A DNA stretch of 48,032 nucleotides, taken from NCBI GenBank assembly GCA_012517255.1, contig JAAYVH010000325.1, positions 1 to 48,032 on the forward strand. The letters are read 5' to 3'. Each line of letters begins with the position of its first letter. The stretch's first letter is position 1. The stretch is from Chthonomonadales bacterium (lineage in GTDB: Bacteria; Armatimonadota; Chthonomonadetes; Chthonomonadales; CAJBBX01). Made by a program: the position numbers and the translations under genes. The notes under the pieces were generated by a model. The model searched no databases and was not told the origin of the DNA. It worked only from the letters and a program-made list of their open reading frames with translations. Positions 8,279-16,351 of the stretch are shown here, in pieces.

Positions 8279-9775
8279 CTATCGCTCGCCGCCGCCTTCG
8301 CCCCGCATGTACTCAGAGGAGTAGTTCGGAGGCTCCTTGGTGATCCAGACGTCGTGCACGTGGCTTTCGCGGAGGCTTGCGCCGCTAATGCGCACGAACT
8401 CAGCCCGGTCTCGCATCTCCGCGAGAGTTCGAGCCCCGACGTAGCCCATACCGGAACGAATGCCGCCCACCATTTGGTGCAGCGTGTCCGAGACAGCGCC
8501 CTTATAGGGCACGCGCCCTTCGACGCCCTCGGGGACGAACCGCGTGCCAGGCTCGTGCGAGTAGCGGTCGCTGGAGCCCTCGCGCATGGCGGCTTCCGAT
8601 CCCATGCCTCGATAGTCCTTGTACGCCCGACCCTGGTAGAGGATCACCTCTCCGGGAGCCTCGTCGGTGCCTGCCAGAAGATTGCCAAGCATGACGGCAG
8701 AAGCTCCAGCCGCCAGCGCTTTGACGGCATCACCCGAGAAGCGTATCCCGCCGTCGGCAATCACGGGAACGCCGTGGATGCGGGCTTCGGCTGCGCATTC
8801 CATCACCGCCGTGAACTGCGGCACTCCGACGCCGGACACGATCCGCGTGGTGCAGATGCTGCCTGCTCCCAGCCCGACGCGTATGCCGTCGGCGCCGGCC
8901 TCCACGAGAGCGCGCACGCATTCGGCCGTCGCAGCGTTGCCGCCGATGACCTTGAGCCGCGGAATGGCGGCCTTTATGGCCGCAACGGCGTTCAGGACTC
9001 CCTGCGCATGGCCGTGGGCTGCGTCAACCACCACCACGTCCACCCCGGCTTCGTACAACGCTCCGGCCCTGCCCACGGGGTCGCGCAGGGGACCGACCGC
9101 TGCTCCCACGCGGAGGCGTCCTCGCTCATCCTTCGTCGCATTGGGATGCTCGCGGACCTTCTGGATGTCCTTGATCGTGATGAGCCCGAGCAGTCGGAAG
9201 CCCGAATCGACGATGGGCAGCTTCTCGATGCGATGGGCCTGGAGGATGTCCTGAGCCTGCTCTAGCGTCGTCCCCTCAGGAGCGGTGACCAGCTTGGACT
9301 TCGGAGTCATGAGATCGCTGATGGGCCGACCGAAGTTGGTTTCGAAACGGATGTCCCTGTTGGTCAGTATTCCCATCAGAACGCCGGACTCGTCTGTGAC
9401 CGGTACGCCGGAGATGTGGTACCGTTCCATGAGCGTCAGCGCATCCTGAATGGTGCGCTCCGGTGTCAGGGAGATCGGGTTGACGATGATGCCGTGCTCG
9501 GAGCGCTTGACTTTGTCCACCTCGGCGGCCTGCACTTCGATGGGCATGTTGCGATGGATGATGCCCAGACCGCCGTCGCGGGCGATGGCGATGGCCATGC
9601 GCGCTTCGGTCACCCGATCCATGGGCGAGGATACAACGGGAATCGCGAGCTCGACGCCATCGGCTATCACCGTCCGCGTGTCGGTCTCGCTCGGCTGCAC
9701 CGCCGTGTCGCAGGGGATCAGAAGCACATCGTCGAAACTGAGACCTTCTTTGATGGTGTACTTCGTGACCGCCAT
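8279..9775 (-). CDS. guaB: Inosine-5'-monophosphate dehydrogenase GuaB
   Basis: Oxidises IMP to XMP with NAD+, the committed step of GMP synthesis, in the cytosol. The protein has 498 residues. It begins [20 protein letters not shown], and a tandem CBS regulatory pair lies near 95-205 ([18 protein letters not shown] and [18 protein letters not shown]). The catalytic loop is [18 protein letters not shown] with Cys near 308. The flap carries SSDRYSHE followed by [16 protein letters not shown] 9775 follows AAGGAGCG and fits the family start; the longer upstream reading would cross the promoter at 9806-9834. First gene of a guaB-dusB operon. Confidence 0.98.
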   Translation of the reverse strand: MAVTKYTIKEGLSFDDVLLIPCDTAVQPSETDTRTVIADGVELAIPVVSSPMDRVTEARMAIAIARDGGLGIIHRNMPIEVQAAEVDKVKRSEHGIIVNPISLTPERTIQDALTLMERYHISGVPVTDESGVLMGILTNRDIRFETNFGRPISDLMTPKSKLVTAPEGTTLEQAQDILQAHRIEKLPIVDSGFRLLGLITIKDIQKVREHPNATKDERGRLRVGAAVGPLRDPVGRAGALYEAGVDVVVVDAAHGHAQGVLNAVAAIKAAIPRLKVIGGNAATAECVRALVEAGADGIRVGLGAGSICTTRIVSGVGVPQFTAVMECAAEARIHGVPVIADGGIRFSGDAVKALAAGASAVMLGNLLAGTDEAPGEVILYQGRAYKDYRGMGSEAAMREGSSDRYSHEPGTRFVPEGVEGRVPYKGAVSDTLHQMVGGIRSGMGYVGARTLAEMRDRAEFVRISGASLRESHVHDVWITKEPPNYSSEYMRGEGGGER

Positions 9776-9805
9776 GGCTACGCGCTCCTTGCCTGAGGTC
9801 CGGCT

Positions 9806-9834
9806 ATTGTACCGATGCTGCCGCGCTAAGTCAA
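9806..9834 (-). promoter_or_regulatory. Near-consensus sigma70 promoter of guaB
   Basis: On the minus strand TTGACT (9834-9829), a 17-base spacer and TACAAT (9811-9806) match consensus at five of six bases each. Transcription should start near 9799, about 25 bases before the guaB ATG. No purine-type operator was recognised next to it. Confidence 0.85.
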
Positions 9835-9862
9835 CGCCGCGCATGCGTCCCGGGGAGATGCG

Positions 9863-10879
9863 ATGAACATCGTGCAGACCCACGAGCTGACGAAGATCTA
9901 CAACAACAAGGTAATCGCCGTCAACGGCGTGAACCTTTCGGTCGAGCAAGGGTGCATCTACGGCCTGCTCGGGCCCAACGGAGCCGGCAAGACCACTCTG
10001 CTGAAGCTCCTGATGGGTCTGCAGCGGCCGACGGCCGGCCGGGCGGAGGTGTTCGGCAGTCGCGTGACGCCGAACGCCGCCCCGATCCGCCAGCGCGTCG
10101 GGTACCTCCCCACGAACCCCAAGTTCCCGCCGCACCTGAGCCCCATCGCCTATCTCGATCTGATCGGACAGCTCTTCGGGATGCCTGCCGAGGAGCGCAA
10201 GCCGCGTCTCGCCTCCCTCATCCGCGCGGTTGACCTTCTCGGAGCAGCATCACGCCCCATCCGCAGCTTCTCGACCGGCATGACGACGCGCCTGGGCATC
10301 GCGGCTTCTCTCATCAATGACCCGGAGCTGCTCATCTGGGACGAGCCCACGGCCGGCCTCGATCCGGCTGGCAGGAAATACACGCTCGATCTCATTCGGG
10401 AGCTCGGCAAGACCAAGACGGTCATCGTCTCGTCACACATCCTTTCCGACATTGACCGCGTGTGCTCGCATGTCGGGGTGCTGCATGACGGACAGATCAT
10501 CTACTCAGGATCGGTTCGTGAGCTCAAGCAGACCATCGGTCGCAATCATGTTGAAATGGAAGTGGACGCCCCTGACGAGAGCCTGGCGCGTCTGGAGGCC
10601 TGGCTTGAGGCCTCCCCCGACGTCATCGGGCATGCGATGCGCGGCGACTGGCTGGAAGTTCGGTTCAACCCGGAGTCCGAGCTCGCACAACCCTTAGTGC
10701 GGACGCTGCAGGCAGCCGCCGATTGCGGGGTCAGCGTCGTGTCGCTGAGTTCGACGAAGGCACAGACCGAGGACGCATTCATACAACTATTGGAGGCAGA
10801 TCAGGCCGATGGATTCTCACGCGCCTACAACACCGTTCGTGCGCAGCCTGCTGGCGTCAACGGCGCTGATCAAGGCTGA
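9863..10879 (+). CDS. ABC transporter ATP-binding protein
   Basis: A 338-residue ATPase of the ABC-2 exporter class, acting at the inner face of the membrane with the permease that follows. Walker A is GPNGAGKTT near residue 37, the signature loop is the variant FSTGM, and Walker B with the catalytic Glu is LLIWDEPTAGLDP; the switch His is in VIVSSHIL. The roughly 110 residues after the ATPase core (VEMEVDAPDESLARLEAWL onward) form the C-terminal domain common in ABC-2 ATPases. Substrate is unknown. The 3' end overlaps the permease start by 71 bases. It is divergent from guaB. Confidence 0.94.
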   Translation: MNIVQTHELTKIYNNKVIAVNGVNLSVEQGCIYGLLGPNGAGKTTLLKLLMGLQRPTAGRAEVFGSRVTPNAAPIRQRVGYLPTNPKFPPHLSPIAYLDLIGQLFGMPAEERKPRLASLIRAVDLLGAASRPIRSFSTGMTTRLGIAASLINDPELLIWDEPTAGLDPAGRKYTLDLIRELGKTKTVIVSSHILSDIDRVCSHVGVLHDGQIIYSGSVRELKQTIGRNHVEMEVDAPDESLARLEAWLEASPDVIGHAMRGDWLEVRFNPESELAQPLVRTLQAAADCGVSVVSLSSTKAQTEDAFIQLLEADQADGFSRAYNTVRAQPAGVNGADQG

Positions 10880-12203
10880 CCTCGCGCAACTCGCACGCAA
10901 CTGGGTCCTGCGCGGGTGGCTGATCGCGCTCGTCCTCGTGCTGTTCTTTGGGCTGACATCCACCCTCGTGGGAGCTCGTCTGATGAGCGTTCCCGCCAGT
11001 ACGGTGGTAACCACGACCCTCGCAGGCTTCCTCGTGATATGGAGCATGGTCATCATCGTCCTGAGCGCCGGTTCGGTGGGTCCCGAGGCAGACATTGTCT
11101 CGGACAGCATTCTGAGCCGAGCCTGCACCCGAAACCAGTACATTGTGGCCAAGCTCATCTCGCGCGTGATCGTGGTCCTCGGCGTCTACACCGTTGCTGC
11201 CTCCGTCGCAGGCTTCGCAGCCTATCGGTACGCAGCGTGTGATGTCACCGTATCCACGCTGATTGTCGGCATCTCCATCGTCGGTCTCGCTATCTTGCTG
11301 CTCGTCACGTTCGGCGTGCTGTTCAGCGTGATGTTCAACAACACCATCGTCTCTGTCGTGGCCCTGCTCCGGCTGTGGTATGTGGCTTCGCCGGTCTTCA
11401 GCTTTCTCGGCGCGGAGTATCTCTCTCCAGCAAGTCTGATCCGCAACTTGCCGGCAATCCTCAAAGACCCTCATGCTCCGCAGGTAGTGGAATGCTCCGC
11501 GACGCCGACCAGCATCAACGTCGTCTTCTCCAAGCATGTGGACCCGCGCTCGGCAGAGAATCCGGGCAACTACACGATTGAATGTCCGCCAGGCGTCAAC
11601 CACATGGCCGAGGCCGCCACCTATGACCGGACGAAGACAACCGTCGTGCTCAGTGGCCTCACGCTGACTGCGGGCGAGACGGTGCAGGTCACGGCTCGGG
11701 GCGTGACCGATCCGGGCGGCACTCAGGTGAGCGCTGCCTCAGACACGGCGACGTGTGTGGTTCCCGGCGAGAAGCCCGCGGCCGCCAAGCCCGCGGCGAA
11801 ACCATCTCAGGCTGACAAGACGCCTCCCAGACTGGTCCGCATGGAGGCTGCAATGTCGAGCATCCGGGTGACGTTCAGCGAGCCGCTCGACCCCGACGAT
11901 GCAGAGGACACCGCCAGCTATCTGATCGAGAACCCCGTCGGACGCCAGCATGCTGCGCGCGCCGCTACCTACCGAACGGACAACCGGAGCGTCCTGCTGA
12001 GCGGTCTCGACCTCGATCTCAACGTGCCCATCAAGGTGACGGTGAAGGACGTTCGCGATGTCGCGGGCAATGCGATCTCCGCGCGAGGCAACTCGCTGGT
12101 GCACAGCGAGGTGACGCCCTGGAAGTATGTTCTGGGCTTCGGCTTGCCGGCGCTCATCGCAGCCGCGCTTGCCGTTGCGTGGTTCAACCGGAGGGACCTC
12201 TAG
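10809..12203 (+). CDS. ABC-2 type permease with two inserted Ig-like domains
   Basis: A 464-residue membrane protein. Five hydrophobic segments lie at roughly 35-55, 64-86, 112-138, 148-172 and 176-200, and a sixth at 438-457 just before the end FNRRDL. Between the fifth and sixth lie two similar units of about 95 residues (223-318 and 339-434), joined by an Ala/Lys/Pro linker. Each unit has a VxFSxxxDP strand, a TYxxxxxxVLLSGL-type strand and a VTVKDVRDVAGN-type ending, as in SbsA/Big_5 Ig-like domains. By topology they should lie outside the cytoplasm. ATG 10809 has GGAGG 12 bases upstream; even GTG 10839 would overlap the ATPase gene. Substrate unknown. Confidence 0.88.
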   Translation: MDSHAPTTPFVRSLLASTALIKADLAQLARNWVLRGWLIALVLVLFFGLTSTLVGARLMSVPASTVVTTTLAGFLVIWSMVIIVLSAGSVGPEADIVSDSILSRACTRNQYIVAKLISRVIVVLGVYTVAASVAGFAAYRYAACDVTVSTLIVGISIVGLAILLLVTFGVLFSVMFNNTIVSVVALLRLWYVASPVFSFLGAEYLSPASLIRNLPAILKDPHAPQVVECSATPTSINVVFSKHVDPRSAENPGNYTIECPPGVNHMAEAATYDRTKTTVVLSGLTLTAGETVQVTARGVTDPGGTQVSAASDTATCVVPGEKPAAAKPAAKPSQADKTPPRLVRMEAAMSSIRVTFSEPLDPDDAEDTASYLIENPVGRQHAARAATYRTDNRSVLLSGLDLDLNVPIKVTVKDVRDVAGNAISARGNSLVHSEVTPWKYVLGFGLPALIAAALAVAWFNRRDL

Positions 12204-12239
12204 GGCGCCCGGAGCCGCACCGGCATGCCGAACGTCGTG

Positions 12240-12248
12240 TGCTAAACT
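12240..12248 (+). promoter_or_regulatory. Possible extended -10 promoter of the glmL-like gene
   Basis: TGC-TAAACT lies 42 bases before ATG 12291 in the 87-base gap after the ABC permease. There is no convincing -35. Weak call based on the TGn extension only. Confidence 0.3.
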
Positions 12249-12290
12249 ATCGCGGTTTGCACCATCGCGTTCGGAGTTGCCACCAACATC

Positions 12291-14099
12291 ATGCCCGAAG
12301 TCCAATCCATTCTAGCCACCGACTGCGGAAGCACCACCACCAAGGCGATCCTTATCGAGCGGCGGGGCGACGAGTATCGGCTCGTTGTCCGCGGCGAAGC
12401 CCCCACCACGGTTGAAGCTCCCTTCGACGATGTGACCGTCGGCGTCCTGAACGCTGTACGCGAAGTCGAAGAGCTATCCGGCAAGAAGTTGATCGGCGAT
12501 GAGGGCCGTGTGATCACCCCGTCCGCCGACGGCCAGACCGGCGCTGACCTCTACCTCTCGACATCCAGCGCAGGCGGCGGCCTCCAGATGACCGTCGCCG
12601 GTGTGGTCAAGGCCATGAGCGCCGAAAGCGCTCAGCGAGCCGCTCTGGGAGCCGGCGCCATCATCATGGACGTGATCGCCGTGGACGATGGTCGCCGGGA
12701 CTTCCAGAAGGTCGAGCGCATACGGGCGCTGCGCCCCGACATGATCCTCGTGTCGGGCGGCACCGACGGCGGCACGATCAATCACCTCGTCGAGCTCGCG
12801 GAAATGCTGGTGGCCGCCGATCCCAAGCCCCGTCTCGGCATCGGCCTCAACCTGCCGGTGATCTATGCGGGGAACAAAGATGCCTATCCGGCGGTCGAGG
12901 ACCTCCTCAAGGGCAAGGTTGCCCTCCGCCAGGTCGAGAACCTCCGCCCGACATTGGAGCGGGAGAACCTTCTGCCGGCGCGCGAGGCCATCCACGACCT
13001 GTTCCTCGAGCACGTCATGCAGCAAGCTCCGGGCTACAGCAAGCTCTCTTCCTGGGTCAGCGCCGGCATCATGTCCACGCCGAATGCCGTGGGCAAGATC
13101 ATGCAGACGATCGCTGCCCAGCGGAACATCACGGTGCTGGGCGTGGACATCGGCGGCGCAACGACGGACGTGTTCTCGGTGTTTCGGAACCCCAAGGGCG
13201 AGAGCATCTACAACCGCACCGTGTCGGCCAACCTCGGCATGAGCTACTCGATCTGCAACGTGCTCACCGAGGCGCGCTCCGAGAACATCCGACGCTGGCT
13301 GCCCATCGAGATATCCGAAGAGGAGCTGCGCAATCAGCTCCGCAACAAGATGATCAGACCCACCACGATCCCTCAGCGGCTGGCCGATCTGCACATCGAA
13401 CAGGCGGTGGCGCGCGAAGCCCTTCGATTGGCCTTCGAGCACCACAAGTCCCTCGCTCGCGGGCTCACGGGCATTCAGCAGCAGCGAACCATCGGCGACG
13501 CCATGACGCAGGAGGGTTCGGGCAAGACCCTCGTCGACCTGATGGCCCTCTACATGATCGTGGGAAGCGGCGGAGTGCTCTCGCACTCGCCCAGGCGCGC
13601 GCAAGCCGCCATGATGATGATGGATGCCTATCAGCCGGAAGGGGTCACCCTGCTGACCGTGGACTCGATCTTCATGATGCCGCAGCTCGGCATCCTCTCG
13701 ACGGTTCACCCGGCCGCCGCCACGCAGGTCTTCGAGCGCGACTGCCTCGTGTATCTGGGCACATGCATTGCTCCCGTCTGCGCCGGGCGTGACGGCGACG
13801 TCTGCGTTACCGTCAAGGTAGGTTCCGAGACTGTCCCGGTGCCATTCGGAAGCCTCCGCGTCATCCCCCTTGGCTACGACGCCGACCACAACCCGCTGCG
13901 GGTCGAGGCCCACATTCAGCCTGCACGCGGCTTCGATGTCGGCGCCGGCCGCGGCAGAGCTAAGGATGTCACGGTTACCGGCGGCGAGGTCGGGGTGATC
14001 ATTGACGCCCGAGGACGTCCCCTGACCCTTCCTCAGGACGATACGGCTAGCGTGACCCGCGTTCGCGAGTGGTATGCGGCGATGGGTCTGCCGGTATAA
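12291..14099 (+). CDS. glmL: GlmL/MutL-like ASKHA ATPase (glutamate mutase accessory family)
   Basis: A 602-residue protein of the family named for GlmL (MutL), found beside glutamate mutase and thought to help keep or repair its B12 cofactor. Phosphate-binding motifs of the actin/hexokinase fold are visible: ATDCGSTTTKAILIE at the N-terminus and LGVDIGGATTDVFSVFRNP near the middle. LVSGGTDGGTINHLVELAE is also family-typical. No glutamate or methylaspartate mutase (glmS/glmE) or downstream enzyme is in this window, so the partner is unknown. Two genes downstream of its neighbours is a conserved unnamed protein that I recall beside such MutL genes elsewhere. Not the mismatch-repair MutL. Confidence 0.85.
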   Translation: MPEVQSILATDCGSTTTKAILIERRGDEYRLVVRGEAPTTVEAPFDDVTVGVLNAVREVEELSGKKLIGDEGRVITPSADGQTGADLYLSTSSAGGGLQMTVAGVVKAMSAESAQRAALGAGAIIMDVIAVDDGRRDFQKVERIRALRPDMILVSGGTDGGTINHLVELAEMLVAADPKPRLGIGLNLPVIYAGNKDAYPAVEDLLKGKVALRQVENLRPTLERENLLPAREAIHDLFLEHVMQQAPGYSKLSSWVSAGIMSTPNAVGKIMQTIAAQRNITVLGVDIGGATTDVFSVFRNPKGESIYNRTVSANLGMSYSICNVLTEARSENIRRWLPIEISEEELRNQLRNKMIRPTTIPQRLADLHIEQAVAREALRLAFEHHKSLARGLTGIQQQRTIGDAMTQEGSGKTLVDLMALYMIVGSGGVLSHSPRRAQAAMMMMDAYQPEGVTLLTVDSIFMMPQLGILSTVHPAAATQVFERDCLVYLGTCIAPVCAGRDGDVCVTVKVGSETVPVPFGSLRVIPLGYDADHNPLRVEAHIQPARGFDVGAGRGRAKDVTVTGGEVGVIIDARGRPLTLPQDDTASVTRVREWYAAMGLPV

Positions 14100-14160
14100 G
14101 AGAGGCGTTGGGCGCGTCCGGCTCGCACATCGGACGGCAGCCCCATAGGAGATGATGAAC

Positions 14161-15624
14161 ATGCGCACACGCTTTGGCGTTCTGATCGGTCTGGTTGCCG
14201 CCGCCACGCTGGCGGCATCGGCGTCGGCCGAAGTGAAACTTTCACCCATGTTCGGCGACCACATGGTGCTCCAGCGCAACATGCGCGCGCCGATCTGGGG
14301 CACCGCGGATCCGGGCGAGTCCGTCACGGTGGCCATCGGGCCGCGCAAAGTCGTCGTCCGAGCCGACAACTCGGGCAACTGGATGGCGCGCGTGGGTCCG
14401 TTCCCGGCGGGAGGCCCCCACACCATCACCGTGTCTAGCCCGGCCAACAGCATCACGCTGTCCAATGTGCTGTTCGGCGAGGTGTGGATCGCTTCGGGCC
14501 AGAGCAATATGGAGTGGCCTCTGGCTGCGGTTCGCAATGCCGACTATGAGGTTCGCAACGCCGCCAATCCGAAGATACGCCTGTTCGTGGTAGCCAAGGC
14601 GGTGAAGCCCGAGCCCACGCGGGAACTGGTCGGCTCCTGGGCCGAGTGCACTCCCGAGACCGCTCGCGGCTTCTCGGCTGTCGCCTACTTCTTCGGGCGC
14701 GCCCTCTTCCGACGACTACAGGTCCCCATCGGGCTCATCGAGACCGCGTGGGGCGGAACGCCCGCCGAGTCCTGGACGGCTCGCAAATGGCTGGAGTCCG
14801 ATCCCGATCTGAGCCCGATGCTCGCAAGGATCCCGCCTCCAGGTCAAACCGTCAAGGCCGATGATCCTTCGAAGCCCGCCTGGGACGCCTGGACGCCCAC
14901 CGGACTCTACAACGCGATGATTGCCCCCGTGGCGCCCTACGGCATTGCCGGGGCCATCTGGTACCAGGGCGAGTCGAACGCCAGCCGGGCCTACCAGTAC
15001 CGCAAGCTTTTCCCGGCCATGATCCGCTGCTGGCGCGAAACCTGGGGCCAGGGCGACTTCCCGTTCATCTGGGTACAGCTAGCCAACTTTATGAAGCGCC
15101 AGCCGGAGCCGGGCGAGAGCGCGTGGGCCGAGCTCCGTGAAGCTCAGACCATGACGTTGAGCCTGCCCAAGACCGGTCAGGCCATCGCGATTGACATCGG
15201 CGAGGCCGACGACATTCACCCGCGGAACAAGCAGGACGTAGGCATCCGCCTGTGCCTCGTGGCTCAGCACATGCACTACGGTGACAAGGATGTTGTGGCG
15301 TCGGGGCCGACCTATAAGAGCATGTCCATCAAAGGCTCCCAGGTGACCCTGACCTTCACCGACATTGGCGGAGGACTGATGACGCGCGACGGTCTGCCCC
15401 TCGCAGGGTTCGCTGTGGCAGGCGCCGATCGCAAGTTCCACTGGGCTCAGGCCAAGATCGTCGGCTCGACGGTCGTCGTCTCCTGTGATGCCGTGGAGAA
15501 CCCTGTTGCCGTTCGCTATGGATGGGCCGACAACCCGAACTGCAACCTCTACAACGCCGCAGGGCTGCCGGCCGGTCCGTTCCGGACAGACAACTGGCCC
15601 GGACTGACGGTGAACAACAGGTAG
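14161..15624 (+). CDS. Secreted sialate O-acetylesterase-like SGNH hydrolase
   Basis: A 487-residue exported carbohydrate esterase family protein. A signal peptide is evident (MRTRFGVLIGLVAAATLAAS, cut near ASASA-EV). After an N-terminal beta domain (GDHMVLQRNMRAPIWGTADP) the SGNH core follows: WIASGQSNMEWPL with nucleophile Ser115, WGGTPAESWTA, IWYQGESNA, and DDIHPRNKQDVG carrying the catalytic Asp/His. ATG 14161 is preferred over 14152 and 14155 since TAGGAG then sits nine bases away. The true substrate may be an acetylated glycan other than sialic acid; the family name is broader than its activity. Confidence 0.9.
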   Translation: MRTRFGVLIGLVAAATLAASASAEVKLSPMFGDHMVLQRNMRAPIWGTADPGESVTVAIGPRKVVVRADNSGNWMARVGPFPAGGPHTITVSSPANSITLSNVLFGEVWIASGQSNMEWPLAAVRNADYEVRNAANPKIRLFVVAKAVKPEPTRELVGSWAECTPETARGFSAVAYFFGRALFRRLQVPIGLIETAWGGTPAESWTARKWLESDPDLSPMLARIPPPGQTVKADDPSKPAWDAWTPTGLYNAMIAPVAPYGIAGAIWYQGESNASRAYQYRKLFPAMIRCWRETWGQGDFPFIWVQLANFMKRQPEPGESAWAELREAQTMTLSLPKTGQAIAIDIGEADDIHPRNKQDVGIRLCLVAQHMHYGDKDVVASGPTYKSMSIKGSQVTLTFTDIGGGLMTRDGLPLAGFAVAGADRKFHWAQAKIVGSTVVVSCDAVENPVAVRYGWADNPNCNLYNAAGLPAGPFRTDNWPGLTVNNR

Positions 15625-15677
15625 CGCATGAGCCTCTTGCTGCCCGTAGTCATGGAGTTCGGTCGGAGCGATGAGCG

Positions 15678-16310
15678 TTGAGCGACCCGGTGCCCAAGCC
15701 CTCGGGTCGCGCAACGCTGCGTCTCGGCAATCGCGAGCGCGTACGGCTGCAGACCGCGGTGATACTGGTCATCATCGGCCTGCTGGCCATAGCGCTCCGA
15801 CCGCTCTTCGTGCGGCTCGTTGAAGTCCGCGACTTTCAGACATGTCAGACCAACGTGCGCAAGATGGCCCAGGCGCTGGGAATCTACGCTCAGGAGTGGG
15901 ACGACACATTCCCTCTGGCTGACGTCTGGCTCGACGCCGTTCGCGGTCGTATGGCTGCAGTAGATCCGGATCGCTATCTCAAGTGCCCCAAAGACCATTC
16001 GAGCGCTCCATCCAGCTACCTCTATAACGAGACCATGGCTGGCCTGAGCCTGAGCGTGCGCCGCGACGACCCGGAGAGCACGGCGCGAAGGCGCCAACTG
16101 CGTCGCCTGGACCGAGCGGCATTGGTGATCGAGAAGCACGGCTCAGCAGAGAACGCCCATGCGCCTTTGCCTGACTGGGATGCGGTCGCCGCCAGCATGA
16201 CGTTGCCGCACAACATGCCCGAGGCCACCGGCTCCATCATCTTCGGCAACGGGCGTGCATGGTTCCGCAGTCGGGAAGCCCTGCAGAGCTCGGCGGGCCG
16301 ACGGTTCTGA
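15678..16310 (+). CDS. Membrane-anchored prepilin-like protein of unknown function
   Basis: A 210-residue protein with one N-terminal hydrophobic segment (about 26-46) followed by CQTNVRKMAQALGIYAQEWDDTFPLADVWLDAV and a C-P-K-D motif (YLKCPKD). This pattern, Cys-x-x-Asn, a Tyr-Ala-Gln-Glu turn and a later Cys, matches the soluble part of the abundant prepilin-like (DUF1559-type) proteins of Armatimonadota and Planctomycetota. The Gly-Phe-Thr-Leu-Ile-Glu prepilin cleavage site is absent, so it may stay anchored. TTG 15678 has GGAG nine bases upstream; the ATG at 15671 is in another frame and stops early. Function is unknown. Confidence 0.7.
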   Translation: MSDPVPKPSGRATLRLGNRERVRLQTAVILVIIGLLAIALRPLFVRLVEVRDFQTCQTNVRKMAQALGIYAQEWDDTFPLADVWLDAVRGRMAAVDPDRYLKCPKDHSSAPSSYLYNETMAGLSLSVRRDDPESTARRRQLRRLDRAALVIEKHGSAENAHAPLPDWDAVAASMTLPHNMPEATGSIIFGNGRAWFRSREALQSSAGRRF

Positions 16311-16351
16311 CGTGACACGCCTGCCAACTTAAGTATCGAGGACACACGAAG

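Noticed and set aside
9776-10135. Longer N-terminus of guaB
   Set aside because: It would cross the guaB promoter and the divergent ABC gene; IMPDH proteins start at [16 protein letters not shown]-like sequence.
12474-14537. Long minus-strand reading frame (687 codons) opposite the glmL-like gene
   Set aside because: It mirrors a strong gene on the plus strand, is rich in His, Arg, Asp and Val as expected from complementary GC-rich codons, and has no recognisable motif.
15671-15673. ATG as start of the prepilin-like gene
   Set aside because: This ATG is in a different frame, which soon reaches a stop; TTG 15678 is in frame with a well-placed GGAG.
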